Assembly: GCF_024168485.1 (NCBI RefSeq)
Contig: NZ_JALJVY010000014.1
Coordinates: forward strand, 42,886-106,885
Length of the DNA: 64,000 nt
Source of the DNA: Sphingobium sp. OAS761
GTDB taxonomy: Bacteria; Pseudomonadota; Alphaproteobacteria; Sphingomonadales; Sphingomonadaceae
Direction of reading: 5' to 3'
Below are positions 56,501 through 63,918 of the stretch, piece by piece. Position 1 is the stretch's first letter, and every line of letters starts with the position of its first letter. The notes beneath the pieces were generated by a model. It was not told the DNA's origin, searched no databases, and worked only from the letters and a program-made list of their open reading frames with translations. Position numbers and translations under genes: made by a program.

Positions 56501-56810
56501 AGAGATCAGTCGAATCCGAAAAGATCGCGGTGACCTGACTGAAACCATTACGGGACAGCGAGCGCGTAGTTTCGAGCCCAGGAATGCCGGCCAGCGCCGT
56601 TTCAATCGGATAGGTAACGAGTTTTTCCATTTCGACCGGCGACAGACCGCGGTCGACCGTGTTGATCTGGACCTGGTTGTTGGTGATGTCCGGAACTGCA
56701 TCGATCGGCAGCTTGGTGAGTTGCCAAACGCCAAGCCCGGCGATCGCGAGGAAGAGGAACAGCACCGCCCACCGTGCGCGGACTGACAATGCCATAAGGG
56801 ATGCGATCAT
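53553..56810 (-). CDS. czcA: CzcA-type heavy-metal RND efflux pump
   Basis: 1085 residues, inner-membrane RND pump of the HME family. The start ALSVRARWAVLFLFLAIAG and LPIDAVPDITNNQVQINT are characteristic. Membrane helix IV carries LDFGLIVDGAVIIIEN with the paired Asp residues of HME1 pumps (Co/Zn/Cd type). The C-terminal PRxxxxV-type periplasmic loops and second helix set are complete. It exports divalent cations from the periplasm through CzcB and CzcC in exchange for protons. Confidence 0.94.
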   Translation of the reverse strand: MIASLMALSVRARWAVLFLFLAIAGLGVWQLTKLPIDAVPDITNNQVQINTVDRGLSPVEMEKLVTYPIETALAGIPGLETTRSLSRNGFSQVTAIFSDSTDLYFARQQVGERLVQAQENLPEGVQPQIGPVTTGLGEVVMYTVGYTHPDGQGAKKVDGQPGWQSDGSYLTAESARLTDEVAKAGYLRTVQDWIIGPQLRTVPGVAGVDSIGGYAKTFVVEPDPVKLSSYGISYTELGEALEAANLAVGANYFNRGGEAYLVRADARIRSVDEIRNAVAATRGGVPITVGEIANVRIGGDLRTGAASMNGQEAVVGTALMLIGENSRVVAQAVNAKLDQVKSTLPTGVEVKVVLDRAKLVNATVGTVERNLTEGALLVAASLFLLLGNWRAAIIAVLVIPFSFLMMAMGMNAFKVPGNLMSLGALDFGLIVDGAVIIIENCLARLAHRQEHEGRLLSLRERLEETMHASQEMIKPTVFGQAIILLAFAPLLMFTGVEGKTFSPMAITIMLALVAAFILAITLVPALVALLIRGKVAEKEVWLIRKSKERYLPLLDKAVARPWPFIAGGLVFFLAAVPVFGLLGFEFIPQLDEKNLALASTRVPSVSLEQSLAMQRGVEKAVTQLPEVELMFSKTGTAEVATDPMPPNISDGFVILKPEDQWPQDVKSKADVIERIEKAAGSKLGQLYEVSQPIQLRFNELIAGVRGDVAIKLYGDDLDKMSASADEIVRVLQSIPGASSVKADQTGGAPTLDVRFDRAAIARYGLTVQEVADTVAAGMGGRASGLLFEGDRRFDITVRVPDATRVNLDDVLALPVMLPKEEGHARSSVPLSQVAQIRFTEGLNQISRENGKRRVVIQANLQGRDAGSFVAEAQAKVAQIKLPAGYYLEWGGQFQNLQAAADRLSIVVPLCFLAIFGLLYMALGGFGRAAAVFLAVPLGLAGGVFTLAMTGIAFSVSAAVGFICLAGVAVLNGLVVMTAIRERLEAGLALPEAIREGMAEKMRAVVMTGFVPAIGFVPMALAHGTGAEVQKPLATTVIGGLIAATILTLLVLPAIAKVVLGLNIQWKRRETEPEAGEPPAAAEGEV

Positions 56811-56813
56811 GGC

Positions 56814-57974
56814 TTAATCCTCCTCGCCCGCGCCCTTGCCGAGTTCGGCCTTGAGCAGGAAAGCGTTGCGGGTGGCGACCGTCGCGCCGGACTTCAGTCC
56901 GGAGACGATCTCGACCCGGCCTGCACTGCGCTGGCCGAGCGTTACGAATTGCGCGCGGAAACCCTGGGCGGTGCGAAGGAACACTGCGTCACGACCGTCG
57001 ACGCTCTGCACGGCATCTTCCGGAACCACGATCGCGTTCGTCGGCGCGCCCTGGCTGGGCATGAGGCGGACCCGCACACCGAGGCCGGCCTGCAGAATGC
57101 CGCCCGGCACTTCGATGAGCGCCGTGGCAGCGCGGGTTTCTCCGCTCAGAGTCGGCGTGATGGCACGTATCCGGCCCTCGACCGTTCGACCGTCAATAAG
57201 TTCGATGATGGCGCGATCACCGGTCGCGAGACGTGCCACATCGCCGGGATTTATCGCTGCCTCGACCTGAATTTTGCTTGGATCAGCAACCCGAAACAGC
57301 TCGGCTTCTGGCTGGACATATGCACCGAGGCTGACATTCTCGGAGGTCACTCGCCCGGCGATCGGGCTTGCCACGATAACGCCGCGGCCGTCCTTGGTTA
57401 CATTAGCAGCGCCAACCGATACTTGTGCCCGCCTCGCTTCGGCTTGCGCTGCGGCGGCTTCCGCTTCCGCGCGTTCGAGATCGACACGCGCCGAGACTTT
57501 CTGCTCGAACAGGTAGCGCTCGCGAGCAAGCGCTTTCTGCGCAAGAACAGCCCTGGCCGATGCGGCCGCGCGATCTGCGGCGATCTGTGCCGCATCGCGG
57601 CTTTCGACGATCGCCAGCGCCTCTCCGGCGCGGACCGGATCGCCGAGCCGCTTGAATATTCGCGTCACGGCGCCGCCCGCGCGTGCTGTTACCAGCGCTT
57701 CGCCCGTGGGTGAGGCTGTAACCTGGCCTTGCACCAGTATCTCCGAGCCGAGGCCGCCGGCTCGAACAGTCTCGACGGCAATTCCGGCATCGCGGATTGC
57801 ATCCGGCGTGATCGCCAGACTGTCTGACGCAGTTTCGCTTTCAGCGCTGTCTTCGGCGGGCGCGGATGCCACTGACGGATCAGCTGTACAACGTGCGACG
57901 CTGAACCCGCCGATCGCGGCCAACAGAATTGCGCCGGTGACACCGCCAAGGAGTCGCTTGTCCTGTGTTATCAT
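56814..57974 (-). CDS. czcB: CzcB-type periplasmic adaptor (membrane fusion protein)
   Basis: 386 residues from the ATG at 57974 (MITQDKRLLGGVTGAILLAA). N-terminal membrane segment, lipoyl half-motifs (VQGQVTASPTGEALVTARAG and GRGVIVASPIAGRVTSENVS), a helical hairpin of Ala/Arg/Glu between them (AQIAADRAAASARAVLAQKA), and a beta-barrel domain. It links CzcA to CzcC. A longer frame to 58094 runs into czcC and was rejected. Three bp separate it from czcA. Confidence 0.93.
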   Translation of the reverse strand: MITQDKRLLGGVTGAILLAAIGGFSVARCTADPSVASAPAEDSAESETASDSLAITPDAIRDAGIAVETVRAGGLGSEILVQGQVTASPTGEALVTARAGGAVTRIFKRLGDPVRAGEALAIVESRDAAQIAADRAAASARAVLAQKALARERYLFEQKVSARVDLERAEAEAAAAQAEARRAQVSVGAANVTKDGRGVIVASPIAGRVTSENVSLGAYVQPEAELFRVADPSKIQVEAAINPGDVARLATGDRAIIELIDGRTVEGRIRAITPTLSGETRAATALIEVPGGILQAGLGVRVRLMPSQGAPTNAIVVPEDAVQSVDGRDAVFLRTAQGFRAQFVTLGQRSAGRVEIVSGLKSGATVATRNAFLLKAELGKGAGEED

Positions 57975-58071
57975 TAAAGATCTCCGAAGCGGATCGAGCA
58001 GCGGCCAGTCAGGGGCGCGTTCAGCTCGGAATGGGGAATGGGGAAGGTGAGGATCAGCGAGGCAGACGCGG

Positions 58072-59340
58072 TCATGGCGTTGTTCCCGCCACATCGGGCG
58101 CCGGTGTCGTCAGATGCGCCAGACGCGCCTCGGCGTCGTGATAGGCGACCAGCGCATCGACAAATGCGCCTCTCGTGTCGGCAAGAGTTCTCTCCGCATC
58201 GAGCAGATCGAGCTGGCTGAAACGGCCTTGCGCATAACCTATCCTGGCGATGCGGGCCGCTTCGCTTGCTGCCGCGAGCGCGGGTCCACCCGTCGAGCGC
58301 GCGGTTGCGGCCGCGTTGGCAAGCTCGGCCTGCGCGGCGGCGAGCGCCTGTTCGGTGTCGAGGACGGTGACCCGTCGCTTTGCATCGACCGCCTGCCGTT
58401 CGGCCTGCGCTTGGCTCAATGCAGCACGACCGCTGTTGAACAGCGGAAAGGGAATGCTGACCCCGAATACCGCCGCCGTGTCGCCTGTTGCGGACAGCCG
58501 CCGTGCCCCGGCGCTTAACGTGACGTCGGGGATACGTTGCGAGCGAGCGAGACGCACTTGTGCGCTTGCCGTGGCCACGTCGGCTTCGGCGGCGGCCAGG
58601 ATGAGCGTTCCGTCTGCTGAAGCCGGTCGCGTCGGGCCATATCCGCCGACCTGCTCAAACCATTCGGTATCCAGTGGACCTGCTACCGGTTCTCCGATCA
58701 GGCGTCCCAGATTCTCCCGCGCAACCGCCGCTTCCCGCCTTGCCCGGTCGAGCGCGACGTTGGCACTGACTCGCTGGACGTCGGCACGCTGCTGTTCAAT
58801 CGGAGATGCAGCGCCAGCGGTCACGCGCGTACTTGCAGCGCGAAACCCTTCGTCTGCGAAGCTGGCGAGCTGAACCGCAATCTCAACCCGCCGTTCGGCC
58901 GCCGCCGCGGCGATATAGGCCTGCGTTACACGCTCGCGCAGATCGGCGAGTGCAATGGCAGCTTCGAGACGTGCGCGCAGGCTGCGCGAATCGGCAACGG
59001 CAATGCGCGCTGATCGTTTGCCGCCAAGTTCGATCGGCAAGGCAAGGCCGGTGGTAATTTCGGCATTTTGCGTGCCGCTATAAGGTCCCGATCCTGCGAC
59101 ATTCTCGACATCCACTTGGACTTCGGGATTGGGTCTGAGACCCGCAACTGTCCGTGCTGCTCTGGCTGCACGAACGCCGGCGTCGGCGGCCTCGAGGGAG
59201 GGTGATGACGCCCCGGCTGCGTCAAGGGCACGGTCGAGCGTAAATGGGGGTGCCGAATCCGGCGGCGACGCGACCGTCTGCGCCTGCACGATCGACGCGC
59301 AGGACGCCACGGCCAGCAGGGCCGCGACAAAGCGATGCAT
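58072..59340 (-). CDS. czcC: CzcC-type outer-membrane efflux protein (TolC family)
   Basis: 422 residues. Signal peptide (ALLAVASCASIVQAQ), then two TolC-type helical repeats: LRPNPEVQVDVENVAGSGPY, EITTGLALPIELGGKRSARI, AYIAAAAAERRVEIAVQLAS, and the second repeat FGVSIPFPLFNSGRAALSQA. These are the family motifs of the CzcC subgroup. It forms the outer-membrane exit channel for the CzcBA pump. Confidence 0.93.
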   Translation of the reverse strand: MHRFVAALLAVASCASIVQAQTVASPPDSAPPFTLDRALDAAGASSPSLEAADAGVRAARAARTVAGLRPNPEVQVDVENVAGSGPYSGTQNAEITTGLALPIELGGKRSARIAVADSRSLRARLEAAIALADLRERVTQAYIAAAAAERRVEIAVQLASFADEGFRAASTRVTAGAASPIEQQRADVQRVSANVALDRARREAAVARENLGRLIGEPVAGPLDTEWFEQVGGYGPTRPASADGTLILAAAEADVATASAQVRLARSQRIPDVTLSAGARRLSATGDTAAVFGVSIPFPLFNSGRAALSQAQAERQAVDAKRRVTVLDTEQALAAAQAELANAAATARSTGGPALAAASEAARIARIGYAQGRFSQLDLLDAERTLADTRGAFVDALVAYHDAEARLAHLTTPAPDVAGTTP

Positions 59341-59400
59341 GATTTAAAGACTCCTGACAGTTTCCAACGAGCCCCACGGAGTGGGGTCAAAAGGACGCTG

Positions 59401-59733
59401 TCAGGCGCGTGGAGGACGGTAGGCGGGGTCTGTCGGTGTCGAAGGACCAGCGGCAGCCCTGCTCAGAGGAAGCAAGGACTTGATCATGCTGACAAGACCA
59501 ATCCCGCTATCGCGTGCCGGTTCGGCGAGGTGATGGCCATGGCAAGGTGCATGGTGGTGCGGCGTGCCCTTGTCGGCATCGGAAGGCACTTCGTCGCGAT
59601 CGCCTTCAAAATGCCCAAGCGCCGAAGCAGACTCACTGTCGATGCAGGTAATTGGCTCTGCGGCATGGGCCATCACACCCGATGTCAGAGACACCGAGAG
59701 CAGGACCGCAAGCATGACAGAAAGCCATCGCAT
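59401..59733 (-). CDS. CzcI-like small periplasmic protein
   Basis: 110 residues: signal peptide (LSVMLAVLLSVSLTSGVMA), then a short His-rich part with CIDSESASALGHFEG and THHH-like PHHHAPCHGHHLAEP. CzcI proteins upstream of czcCBA have the same size, position and a Cys/His-rich centre; sequence identity cannot be judged here. It would modulate or sense zinc or cadmium. Sixty bp separate it from czcC. Confidence 0.62.
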   Translation of the reverse strand: MRWLSVMLAVLLSVSLTSGVMAHAAEPITCIDSESASALGHFEGDRDEVPSDADKGTPHHHAPCHGHHLAEPARDSGIGLVSMIKSLLPLSRAAAGPSTPTDPAYRPPRA

Positions 59734-60021
59734 GAAAATCCGCTATCACGCATCGGCGCGCGAAGCAAAAACAATGTGCGTTCACAATCATATCTGAGGC
59801 ACAAAAAGTTATAACATATCTAACTCAAAAGACGTGACATGATTGCAAGCAAGGCTTATGGACACTATCCGTAGCTTGATCCATATTGAAAGCTTTATCC
59901 TATATCCCAATTTAATTGAGATGATATTTTTAATACCCGTCGCAATGGCTCCGAATAACTGCGATCTTGTTTTTGTGGCGAGGCTATCACTGGCCTTGAT
60001 GACTTGGTAGCAATGCGTGGA
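59734..60021. other. AT-rich promoter region of the czc operon
   Basis: 288 bp without a gene and clearly richer in A/T than the rest of the window (for example TTATAACATATCTAACTCAA near 59810 and a run with TTTAATTGAGATGATATTTT near 59910). It should hold the promoter of the czcI-C-B-A operon; the composition suggests a foreign origin or a bound nucleoid-protein site. No specific operator was identified. Confidence 0.5.
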
Positions 60022-60345
60022 TCAGGCAGCTTCTACAACATGGGCCTCGATCGCAACTCCAAGGCGCTTGCGTACCGCTCCGAAAATGGCCGCGAGATTG
60101 TCCATGCTCGGGTTGCCCTTTTCCGACAGCATCCGATGCAGGCTCTTGCTTGGCCGGTTAGTTTCGGCCGCCAAAGCTTCAAAACCCACCGATGCGTTCA
60201 CCAGGTCACGCAGGATCAAACGCGCGACATGCGGTTCGCCGTTGAGGAAGGCCGTCGCAGCTTCGTCGAGCATGGCCTTGGCGAAAGCGGGATCGCGCGC
60301 TGCGCGCTCCTTTACCGTTTCCTTGAAATCCCGTGTCAGCACCAT
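60022..60345 (-). CDS. higA: HigA-type antitoxin (Xre-family helix-turn-helix)
   Basis: 107 residues. The N-terminal half (RDFKETVKERAARDPAFAKA, LNGEPHVARLILRDLVNASV) and the C-terminal helix-turn-helix (FEALAAETNRPSKSLHRMLS, GNPSMDNLAAIFGAV) fit the antitoxin group that follows a RelE/HigB-like toxin. It neutralises the toxin and represses the pair. Four bp separate it from the toxin gene, toxin first, as in HigBA modules. It may stabilise the island. Confidence 0.87.
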   Translation of the reverse strand: MVLTRDFKETVKERAARDPAFAKAMLDEAATAFLNGEPHVARLILRDLVNASVGFEALAAETNRPSKSLHRMLSEKGNPSMDNLAAIFGAVRKRLGVAIEAHVVEAA

Positions 60346-60349
60346 GTTG

Positions 60350-60703
60350 CTATTTCCTGGCCTTCTTCGCCGTGGCCTTGCGGCCCTTATACTCGCTTAA
60401 CAATGCAGCGGCCTCGTTGATATCGGCCTGCTGTCGCTTCTTCGTTCCGCCGACGAACAGGATGATCAGCTCATTCCCGTCCTGCGCCAGATAGAGCCGA
60501 TAGCCCGGTCCCCAATTGATCCGATATTCTCCGAGCCCGCCGCCGATCCATTTGATGTTCGACAGATTGCCCAGTTCCAGCCGGACAATCGCCGTCGCAA
60601 CCTTTGCCCCGGCCTGAGAATCGAGATCATCGAACCAGGATCGGAACGGGCAGGACCCATCCTCGCGGATATACTCCTGTACGATCAACTCACAGCCTTT
60701 CAA
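60350..60703 (-). CDS. higB: HigB/RelE-type toxin
   Basis: 117 residues from a TTG start. The RelE/ParE-superfamily fold is seen in FRSWFDDLDSQAGAKVATAI, GLGEYRINWGPGYRLYLAQD, ELIILFVGGTKKRQQADINE and AAALLSEYKGRKATAKKARK. Members of this phage-derived Gp49/HigB group are ribosome-dependent mRNA interferases. It is downstream of the integrase on the same strand (41 bp) and upstream of higA. Confidence 0.88.
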   Translation of the reverse strand: MKGCELIVQEYIREDGSCPFRSWFDDLDSQAGAKVATAIVRLELGNLSNIKWIGGGLGEYRINWGPGYRLYLAQDGNELIILFVGGTKKRQQADINEAAALLSEYKGRKATAKKARK

Positions 60704-60719
60704 GTAACGTATATGTTAC
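60704..60719. promoter_or_regulatory. Inverted repeat just before the toxin start, probable autoregulatory operator
   Basis: GTAAC (60704-60708), six bases GTATAT, GTTAC (60715-60719): perfect 5-bp arms directly abutting the TTG start of the toxin gene. HigA-type antitoxins repress their own operons through such palindromes. Because it lies downstream of any promoter, repression would act at the start of transcription or translation; the assignment is by position. Confidence 0.55.
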
Positions 60720-60743
60720 CATTTGTCCAGCTCCCATTGTCGC

Positions 60744-62012
60744 TCAGGCCACGAGCCGCAGCCGGTCGAGCTTGGCGGCGCCTTGGGCGAGCAACTTGGC
60801 GATCTCGTCGGACGTACGTCGCACGGCCAGTTTCAGCGCTTCATCGACGTGGATGTAATCCTGCGTCACGTTCTGCGAGGCGTGTCCCAGCATGGCGCGG
60901 ATCGTCAGTTCCGAGAAGCCAAGTTCAGCGGCGATGCTCGCAAAGGTGTGCCGCAGCACGTGGGGCGTGACACCCGTGATGCCAGCAAAACCGCAAACGC
61001 GCTGCAGGCAGGCGCTTACAGCCGTGAAGGGGCCATCGCCCGTGGTCGCCGCAAACACATAGGGATTGCCGGCGATCTGGGGCTGCGCCACGATCATCTT
61101 GATCGCTTCCGGCCCGATCGCCCGGATCTGCTCGCCCGTCTTGGTGTCGGGGAAGGCAACGAAGCCGCCCATCGGATTGACCCATTCCCGCTGCATGGCT
61201 TGCCCTTCTTCGCGGCGATATCCGGTCAGAAGCAGCAGCCTGATTACAGCGATCCCGGTCGGACTGACGCCTTGCTGTTCCGCATAGACCATCGCCTTGC
61301 CCAGCGTTTCGATCTCAGCGACGCTGAGGCGTCTTGTTCGATTGTTTCCGGCGAGCTTTTTGGCGCCCTTGGTCGGATGCTCAGTGAGCAGGCCTTTATG
61401 TTTCGCATGCCCCAGGATCGCCTGGATCGTGGTCAGGCAGCGCGCCGCGCCCCCGCGGCCGCCGGTCGCCTTGCCGCCGCGACCCCCGGTGCGAGGCTTT
61501 CCGGTCTTTCCCTTCGCTACATCGTCCTGCATCGCTTCGACATCGGCAATCGTCAGATGGCGGGCGATGCGCTTGCCAATCAGTGGGTTGATATGGGTCC
61601 GAATCCGGCTCTCATCCATCGCAAGCGACGATTCCTTGATCGGCCGGTTTCGGCGACCAAGGATTCTGCCTGCGCGTGCTTCAGTCAGATACCAGTCGCA
61701 CAGCTCAGCGACATTCATCTCGTTGCGAGCGCGGCGCGCGTCTTCGGCCGGGTCTTCCCCGGATGCCACCGCACCGAGTTTGATCTTCGCGAGATCGCGA
61801 GCCTGGTCCACTGTCAGCACGCCGAAGCGGCCAAGATTGACGCGGCGCTTGATGCCTTCGGCGTTTCGGTACTGGATGATGAACGTCTTGAGCCCAGACG
61901 GCAGCACCCGAATACCGAACCCGCGGATCTCATTATCCCACAGGACGAACTGCTTTTCCGCTGGTGGCTTGAGCGCATCGATCGTGCGCTTGTTCAGCTT
62001 GGCTGTCGGCAT
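60744..62012 (-). CDS. int: Tyrosine recombinase / P4-type integrase of the element
   Basis: 422 residues from the ATG at 62012 (MPTAKLNKRTIDALKPPAEK), with GGAGG 5 bp upstream; ATG 62024 is less likely. N-terminal DUF4102-type arm-binding domain (NEIRGFGIRVLPSGLKTFII, RVNLGRFGVLTVDQARDLAK), a core-binding domain, then the catalytic domain with Arg in LLTGYRREEGQAMQ, His-x-x-Arg in HVLRHTFASIA, and the final HASQNVTQDYIHVDE with the nucleophilic Tyr. A Gly/Arg-rich stretch (GKPRTGGRGGKATGGRGG) interrupts the core-binding domain. It should integrate and excise the element at tRNA-Gly; the right arm-site boxes begin 14 bp upstream of its start, so it may be self-regulated. Confidence 0.95.
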   Translation of the reverse strand: MPTAKLNKRTIDALKPPAEKQFVLWDNEIRGFGIRVLPSGLKTFIIQYRNAEGIKRRVNLGRFGVLTVDQARDLAKIKLGAVASGEDPAEDARRARNEMNVAELCDWYLTEARAGRILGRRNRPIKESSLAMDESRIRTHINPLIGKRIARHLTIADVEAMQDDVAKGKTGKPRTGGRGGKATGGRGGAARCLTTIQAILGHAKHKGLLTEHPTKGAKKLAGNNRTRRLSVAEIETLGKAMVYAEQQGVSPTGIAVIRLLLLTGYRREEGQAMQREWVNPMGGFVAFPDTKTGEQIRAIGPEAIKMIVAQPQIAGNPYVFAATTGDGPFTAVSACLQRVCGFAGITGVTPHVLRHTFASIAAELGFSELTIRAMLGHASQNVTQDYIHVDEALKLAVRRTSDEIAKLLAQGAAKLDRLRLVA

Positions 62013-62025
62013 TGCCGCCTCCATT

Positions 62026-62073
62026 TGGAGACAAAGCTCCGGAGAGCACCTTTTGTCTCCATATTGTCTCCAG
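62026..62073. promoter_or_regulatory. Right arm-site cluster (three TGTCTCC / GGAGACA boxes)
   Basis: TGGAGACA (62026-62033), 19 bp, TTGTCTCC (62053-62060), ATA, TTGTCTCC (62064-62071), AG. Box order, orientation and both spacings equal those at 14673-14720. It lies in the leader of the integrase gene and 117 bp from the right att core. Probable integrase arm-type sites that may also repress int. Confidence 0.7.
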
Positions 62074-62190
62074 AATACGCCGTTTCGTGGCGAATTGCAG
62101 GATATGGCGGCGAAGAAGAAAATCAATATCTATTTGAAATTGCGTAGAAAAGCGTATAAACGAAAACTGTGGCGTAAGGTTAGAATCGGA

Positions 62191-62240
62191 TTGCCAAGGT
62201 TGGGGTCGAGGGTTCGAATCCCTTCGCCCGCTCCAGTTTT
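62191..62240. repeat. Right attachment repeat (tRNA-Gly 3' half, not a full tRNA)
   Basis: Exact 50-bp copy of 14579-14628: anticodon loop, T arm, acceptor 3' strand and CCA, then TTTT. The 5' half of the tRNA is missing, so this is not a functional gene. It marks the right border of the element next to the chromosome. Confidence 0.93.
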
Positions 62241-62498
62241 TCTAGGTCATTTCAAGAACTTAATGGGAAATCGTCCCGCTTTCGCAGCGGTGGATCGACC
62301 GTATTTTCTGCCTCAGCCACCACCTAGCCACCACCGACGGAGCGTATGAACGGCGGTCTCCGAGTGATATGGAGCGCACGCCTGCAGGTCTGACCGGATT
62401 GCGCTGGGTCTCGCAAGGACGAGTCGATCGGCATGCTCGACAACTGGCCGGAACGGTTCCCAATGGACAGGGTCGTGATGTGGTGAGACCTTCAACAA

Positions 62499-63356
62499 AT
62501 GCGTGAAGAGCCCGCCTTTGCATCGTGGAGAAGCTATTGGAATTTCGCGCGTGAAGTTTCCCATCAGCGCCGTTACCTCCTGTCTTCATCGAGCCGAGCC
62601 TTTCTGGATGAACTGATCCGCACTTCCGAGAAGCGTCAAAGCCGCCTGCCCGCCGGGCATCGGCTATGCCGAGCACAGGTCGCCCACGGCGAGTTAGACG
62701 ACCCCGATGTCGGACCACTTCCGCGGCCCGCCCCGCCGGCGCGCATGGTCCCGTTGCCCTATTCTGCTTCGGACGGCCGCGCCAACCCGCGCGGAATTCC
62801 TTGCCTCTATATGGCCGATGACAGGCACACGGCGATCGCCGAGGTACGGCCATGGATTGGATCATTGGTCTCCGTAGCAATCATGCGGACGCTTAAGGAC
62901 CAGCGGCTTGTGGACGTACGCGACGACAGCGGCCGCCAGCCAATCTACCTTGAGGGGGAACCCTCGCCAGATGAACGCGAGGCAGCGGTATGGAGTCACG
63001 TCGCACGAGCCTTTCGCGAGCCGGTCCTCCGCGAGGATAATCGCGCCGGATATGCGTCGACACAGATCATTGCCGAGGCGTTTCGAAACCACGGATATGA
63101 CGGCATCGCATATGGCAGCGCCTTTGGTGAAGGCCGGACGAACATCGTCTTGTTCGATATCGGCGCGGCTGAACTAGAGGCTTGCGAGCTTCACGAGATC
63201 AAGAATGTGCAACTGATCCACGAAGAGACTGAGAACCCCTATTTTGTGCAGAAGGCAGGGGATGGCACTACATCCTTGGTGCGCAATGTGATCACGGCAA
63301 TTGGGCCGATCGACGGCCCGATGACTCCGCTGACCTCCGAGCCCGATGCATCATGA
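62499..63356 (+). CDS. RES-domain protein (NAD+ phosphorylase/toxin family)
   Basis: 285 residues. The RES pattern is visible: the Arg in AGHRLCRAQV, Tyr/Glu in CLYMADDRHTAIAEVRPWIG, and the C-terminal GYDGIAYGSAFGEGRTNIVLF with the Ser and Asn of the family. An N-terminal helical extension (about 1-55) is longer than in minimal RES toxins. RES toxins deplete NAD+. No Xre-type antitoxin gene is visible on either side: the 258 bp upstream to the att repeat is gene-free, and the next gene is a nuclease-like protein. It lies outside the element. Confidence 0.82.
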   Translation: MREEPAFASWRSYWNFAREVSHQRRYLLSSSSRAFLDELIRTSEKRQSRLPAGHRLCRAQVAHGELDDPDVGPLPRPAPPARMVPLPYSASDGRANPRGIPCLYMADDRHTAIAEVRPWIGSLVSVAIMRTLKDQRLVDVRDDSGRQPIYLEGEPSPDEREAAVWSHVARAFREPVLREDNRAGYASTQIIAEAFRNHGYDGIAYGSAFGEGRTNIVLFDIGAAELEACELHEIKNVQLIHEETENPYFVQKAGDGTTSLVRNVITAIGPIDGPMTPLTSEPDAS

Positions 63357-63459
63357 CCTCTAGGACCGATCAGGTCGCGTCGAACGTCGCGATACGTGAC
63401 GGAGCGACCGCTGGCCTTCTGGAGCCATGACACGCCCCCCAGCTTGAGAAAGACTTTGT

Positions 63460-63909
63460 ATGGACGAGCAGACCATCAAGCAAATATTGTCGGTCGCAGT
63501 GGCTACCCTCCAGGAAGAGGAAGCGACGATCCTGCAATTTGATGTCGGCGAACGAACGATCTGCGCCTGCCTCGCCGCGATCCTGAAGCGTGCGTTCGAC
63601 AATCACTCGGTTCATGTCGAATATAATCGGCATGGGGTTTATCCGAAGGAAATCGAACTGCCCGATGGGGCAGGCCAACTCACTGACAAACGTATCTTCC
63701 CCGACATCATTGTCCACAAACCAGGGCACGACGATGCCAACCTTTTGGTGGTGGAAGTGAAGAAAACCACCAATCCCGTGAGCGACGATCTCGACATCGC
63801 AAAGCTTCAGCAGATCAAGCAGCAGATTGGCTATGTTTTCGCCGTATTTCTGCGGTTGCCGACCGGCCCGAATGCCGATTCGGCCGGCCAGCGCATCGTC
63901 TGGATCTAG
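63460..63909 (+). CDS. PD-(D/E)XK nuclease-like protein of unknown function
   Basis: 149 residues. GERTICACLAAILKRAF and VHVEYNRHGVYPKEIELPDG lead to the nuclease-like core RIFPDIIVHKPGHDDANLLVVEVKK, read in parts: the Asp of PDI and the E-x-K of VEVKK are at the spacing of the PD-(D/E)XK fold. Members of this group are found as small stand-alone proteins near defence genes. It starts 103 bp after the RES gene on the same strand. The catalytic role is inferred from the motif only. Confidence 0.68.
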   Translation: MDEQTIKQILSVAVATLQEEEATILQFDVGERTICACLAAILKRAFDNHSVHVEYNRHGVYPKEIELPDGAGQLTDKRIFPDIIVHKPGHDDANLLVVEVKKTTNPVSDDLDIAKLQQIKQQIGYVFAVFLRLPTGPNADSAGQRIVWI

Positions 63910-63918
63910 GCTCAGGAC

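Noticed and set aside
62191..62240. A second tRNA-Gly gene
   Set aside because: Only the 3' half from the anticodon loop on is present; the sequence upstream does not form a D arm or acceptor 5' strand.
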